Shown here one piece after another: positions 62,580 to 64,000 of a stretch of DNA of 64,000 bases (positions are counted from its first letter, which is position 1; every line of letters begins with the position of its first letter). Origin of the DNA: Microcella alkaliphila. Its GTDB lineage: Bacteria; Actinomycetota; Actinomycetes; Actinomycetales; Microbacteriaceae. Made by a program: the position numbers and the translations under genes. The notes beneath the pieces were generated by a model, which worked only from the letters and a program-made list of their open reading frames with translations, had not been told where the DNA came from and searched no databases. Location of the stretch: contig NZ_AP017315.1 of the NCBI RefSeq assembly GCF_002355395.1, positions 248,001 through 312,000 of the forward strand, in the 5' to 3' direction.

Positions 62580-62613
62580 CGAACGCCCGTCTGCCAATAC
62601 AGGCGGGCGTTCG
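62580..62613. terminator. Bidirectional terminator between aceB and the hydrolase
   Basis: CGAACGCCCG (62580-62589) pairs perfectly with CGGGCGTTCG (62604-62613); after one mismatch CTG/CAG adds three more base pairs. It separates two convergent genes. Confidence 0.8.
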
Positions 62614-62627
62614 AGGCGCCCGGGTCA

Positions 62628-63338
62628 TTACCAGTCGTCGATCGCGGCGAGGAACTCGTCGAAGTGGCTGTACCAGAGGGAGTGCTCGGCGCCCGGAACG
62701 TCGGTCACCGCCATTCCGCGGGCGCGCAGGGCCTCCGCGACTTCGTCGGTGATGTACGGGCTCGGTGCCGGCCGCACCATGAGCGCGGGCGTCGAGCCGT
62801 CGGGCGTCCAGTCGTCGCCGGGCGACGCCGACAGCGCCACCGCCGTCTCGACGTCGAAGTGCGAGGCGGCGAGAGCCTCCGCCTCGATGTCACGCTCCGA
62901 GTAGAAGGGGCGCCGCGCGCGAAGCCCCTCTGCCGTCCGGGCCGCCACGCTCTCCGAGTAGTAGGCGCGTGCCTCGTCGGCGTCGTGTGCGCCCTGCTTG
63001 ATGAAGGGCGAGTCGACGAACACCGCGCGCTCGGGCGTGAGCGACGGCAGCGCCGCCGCCAGCACGGTGCCGCCGTACGAGTGGCCGATCGCGAGGCGGG
63101 GCGCAGCGTCGCTGAGTGAGCGCCAGGTGGTGACCACAGCATCCACGACGCGTGCGACGGTCGCCGAGCGGTCGGGAGCGGAGCGTCCGTGGCCGGGCAG
63201 GTCGAGTGCGATAACGCCGTGCCGTCGATCGGCGAGTACGGGGGCGACTCGCCACCAGCTGTCGGCGCTGCCGAGCATTCCGTGCAGCAGCAGCACGCTC
63301 GGCGGCGCGTCACCCCAGGCCGTGTGCGCGAGAGTCAT
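62628..63338 (-). CDS. Alpha/beta-fold hydrolase
   Basis: This 236-residue hydrolase has an oxyanion-hole motif LLHGMLGSADSWW, the nucleophile elbow GHSYGGT (Ser about 90), and the catalytic His in PGAEHSLWYSH. The natural substrate is unknown; the family includes esterases and lactonases. It is read leftward and lies downstream of the Lrp/AsnC gene with a 15-nt gap. Confidence 0.87.
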   Translation of the reverse strand: MTLAHTAWGDAPPSVLLLHGMLGSADSWWRVAPVLADRRHGVIALDLPGHGRSAPDRSATVARVVDAVVTTWRSLSDAAPRLAIGHSYGGTVLAAALPSLTPERAVFVDSPFIKQGAHDADEARAYYSESVAARTAEGLRARRPFYSERDIEAEALAASHFDVETAVALSASPGDDWTPDGSTPALMVRPAPSPYITDEVAEALRARGMAVTDVPGAEHSLWYSHFDEFLAAIDDW

Positions 63339-63353
63339 CCGGAGCCGACGCCC

Positions 63354-63791
63354 CTACGGGTACTCGCGGTGCACGAGGCGCGAGAACACGATCGCCGAGC
63401 GCGTGTGGTCGACGTTCGGCGCCGCGCGCACGCGCTCAAGCGCCTCCTCGAGCGACGGAATGTCGCGCGAGCGCATGTGCACGATCGCGTCGGCCTCGCC
63501 GGTCACCGTGCCGGCGTCGACCACTTCGGGAACGGCCGACAGCAGGCGCCGCAGGTCTTCCGGTGAGACGGTGCCGCGGCAGAACAGCTCCACGTACGCT
63601 TCGACCACCATGCCTTCAACAGCCGGGTCGACCTGCACCGTGAACCCCCGAATGACACCGTCCGCGACCAGCCGGTCGACGCGGCGCTTCACGGCCGATG
63701 CCGACAGGCCGACCACGTCGCCGATGTCGCCGTAGCCGGCCCGCGCGTTCTGCCGAAGCTGGTCGATGATGCGGGAATCGATCGCGTCCAT
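63354..63791 (-). CDS. Lrp/AsnC-family transcriptional regulator
   Basis: This 145-residue regulator has an N-terminal HTH (about 5-60; YGDIGDVVGLSASAVKRRVDRL) and a C-terminal RAM-type ligand-binding domain with GTVTGEADAIVHM. The ligand is probably an amino acid. It is divergent from the dimethylargininase-like gene at 63895, whose expression it may control. Confidence 0.9.
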   Translation of the reverse strand: MDAIDSRIIDQLRQNARAGYGDIGDVVGLSASAVKRRVDRLVADGVIRGFTVQVDPAVEGMVVEAYVELFCRGTVSPEDLRRLLSAVPEVVDAGTVTGEADAIVHMRSRDIPSLEEALERVRAAPNVDHTRSAIVFSRLVHREYP

Positions 63792-63894
63792 GTCGTCAGG
63801 CTACGCGCATCCATTGCGTGGATGCGCGACCAGACGACGATCCGTTGCGCGCGGTCCCCGACGCGTGTGCCGCGAAGGTGTGAGACTGGAGGGC

Positions 63895-64000
63895 GTGACC
63901 GTCACCGAGCAGACCCCCGCCCCCGCGACCACACCCGCGACGACCTCGCGGATTCCGACCAAGCGCACCGTGCTGATGTGCCGACCCGAGCACTTCACCG
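63895..64000 (+). CDS. ddaH: Dimethylargininase-like amidinotransferase, N-terminal part
   Basis: The first 35 codons are visible, starting at a GTG and running off the window. After an Ala/Thr/Pro-rich start, RTVLMCRPEHFT matches the beginning of actinobacterial dimethylargininases and related arginine-modifying hydrolases. These genes often lie beside an Lrp/AsnC regulator and an ornithine aminotransferase; only the regulator can be checked here. Confidence 0.6.
   Translation, partial: MTVTEQTPAPATTPATTSRIPTKRTVLMCRPEHFT

Overview
The window is high-GC DNA with tightly packed genes. The gene content points to an actinobacterium, most likely of the family Microbacteriaceae (inference). Evidence includes the pknB-pknA-pbpA-rodA-pstP-fhaB-fhaA cell-wall kinase cluster, the mismatch endonuclease NucS, a coproporphyrin-branch heme operon (hemY, hemQ, hemH), a RamB-type regulator facing aceA, an LAxTG-type wall-anchor signal, and many GTG starts placed 6-7 nt after a TAnnnT box, which suggests leaderless mRNAs. 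Nothing marks a prophage, insertion sequence or CRISPR array.

Layout. 1-7.5 kb: morphogenesis and signalling cluster read leftward (FHA proteins, phosphatase, RodA, PBP, two Ser/Thr kinases). 7.65 kb: tRNA-Leu(CAG), followed by a 5'-truncated Brp/Blh remnant. 8.3-12 kb: copper locus (CopZ, a lipoprotein, CopA) with two identically spaced CsoR-type operators. 12-23.5 kb: GMC oxidoreductase with an aldehyde dehydrogenase, HAD phosphatase, NucS, a divergent MFS/LacI pair, a MATE exporter, an M13 peptidase and a class-A beta-lactamase-fold hydrolase. 23.8-27.2 kb: a 1120-residue repeat-rich, probably sortase-anchored surface protein. 27.7-36.7 kb: hemA divergent from a seven-gene operon hemE-hemY-hemQ-hemH-hemC-hemB-hemL. 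36.7-37.3 kb: a two-gene toxin-antitoxin-like module behind a long palindrome. 37.3-42.5 kb: iron-siderophore uptake genes under two DtxR/IdeR-type boxes. 42.6-44.6 kb: small envelope proteins and the detached hemD. 44.6-50.2 kb: putP, pfkA, a DNA glycosylase, a hotdog thioesterase and DUF202 proteins. 50.2-57.3 kb: SDR and phytoene-desaturase-like oxidoreductases, a LysR regulator and divergent putA. 57.5-62.6 kb: GntR, RamB-like regulator, and the glyoxylate-shunt pair aceA-aceB. 62.6-64 kb: hydrolase, Lrp/AsnC regulator and the start of a dimethylargininase-like gene.

Themes. Iron uptake and heme synthesis lie close together and between them supply iron, tetrapyrrole precursors and all C5-pathway enzymes from HemA to HemH. 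Proline uptake (PutP) and oxidation (PutA), the glyoxylate shunt and the arginine-related end of the window form a carbon/nitrogen scavenging group with local regulators. Most regulatory calls rest on perfect inverted repeats seen in the sequence; the proteins that bind them are inferred from position. I found no complete novel system. The best candidates for follow-up are the toxin-antitoxin-like module, the surface protein, the slippage-prone kinase tail and the leaderless-promoter signature.
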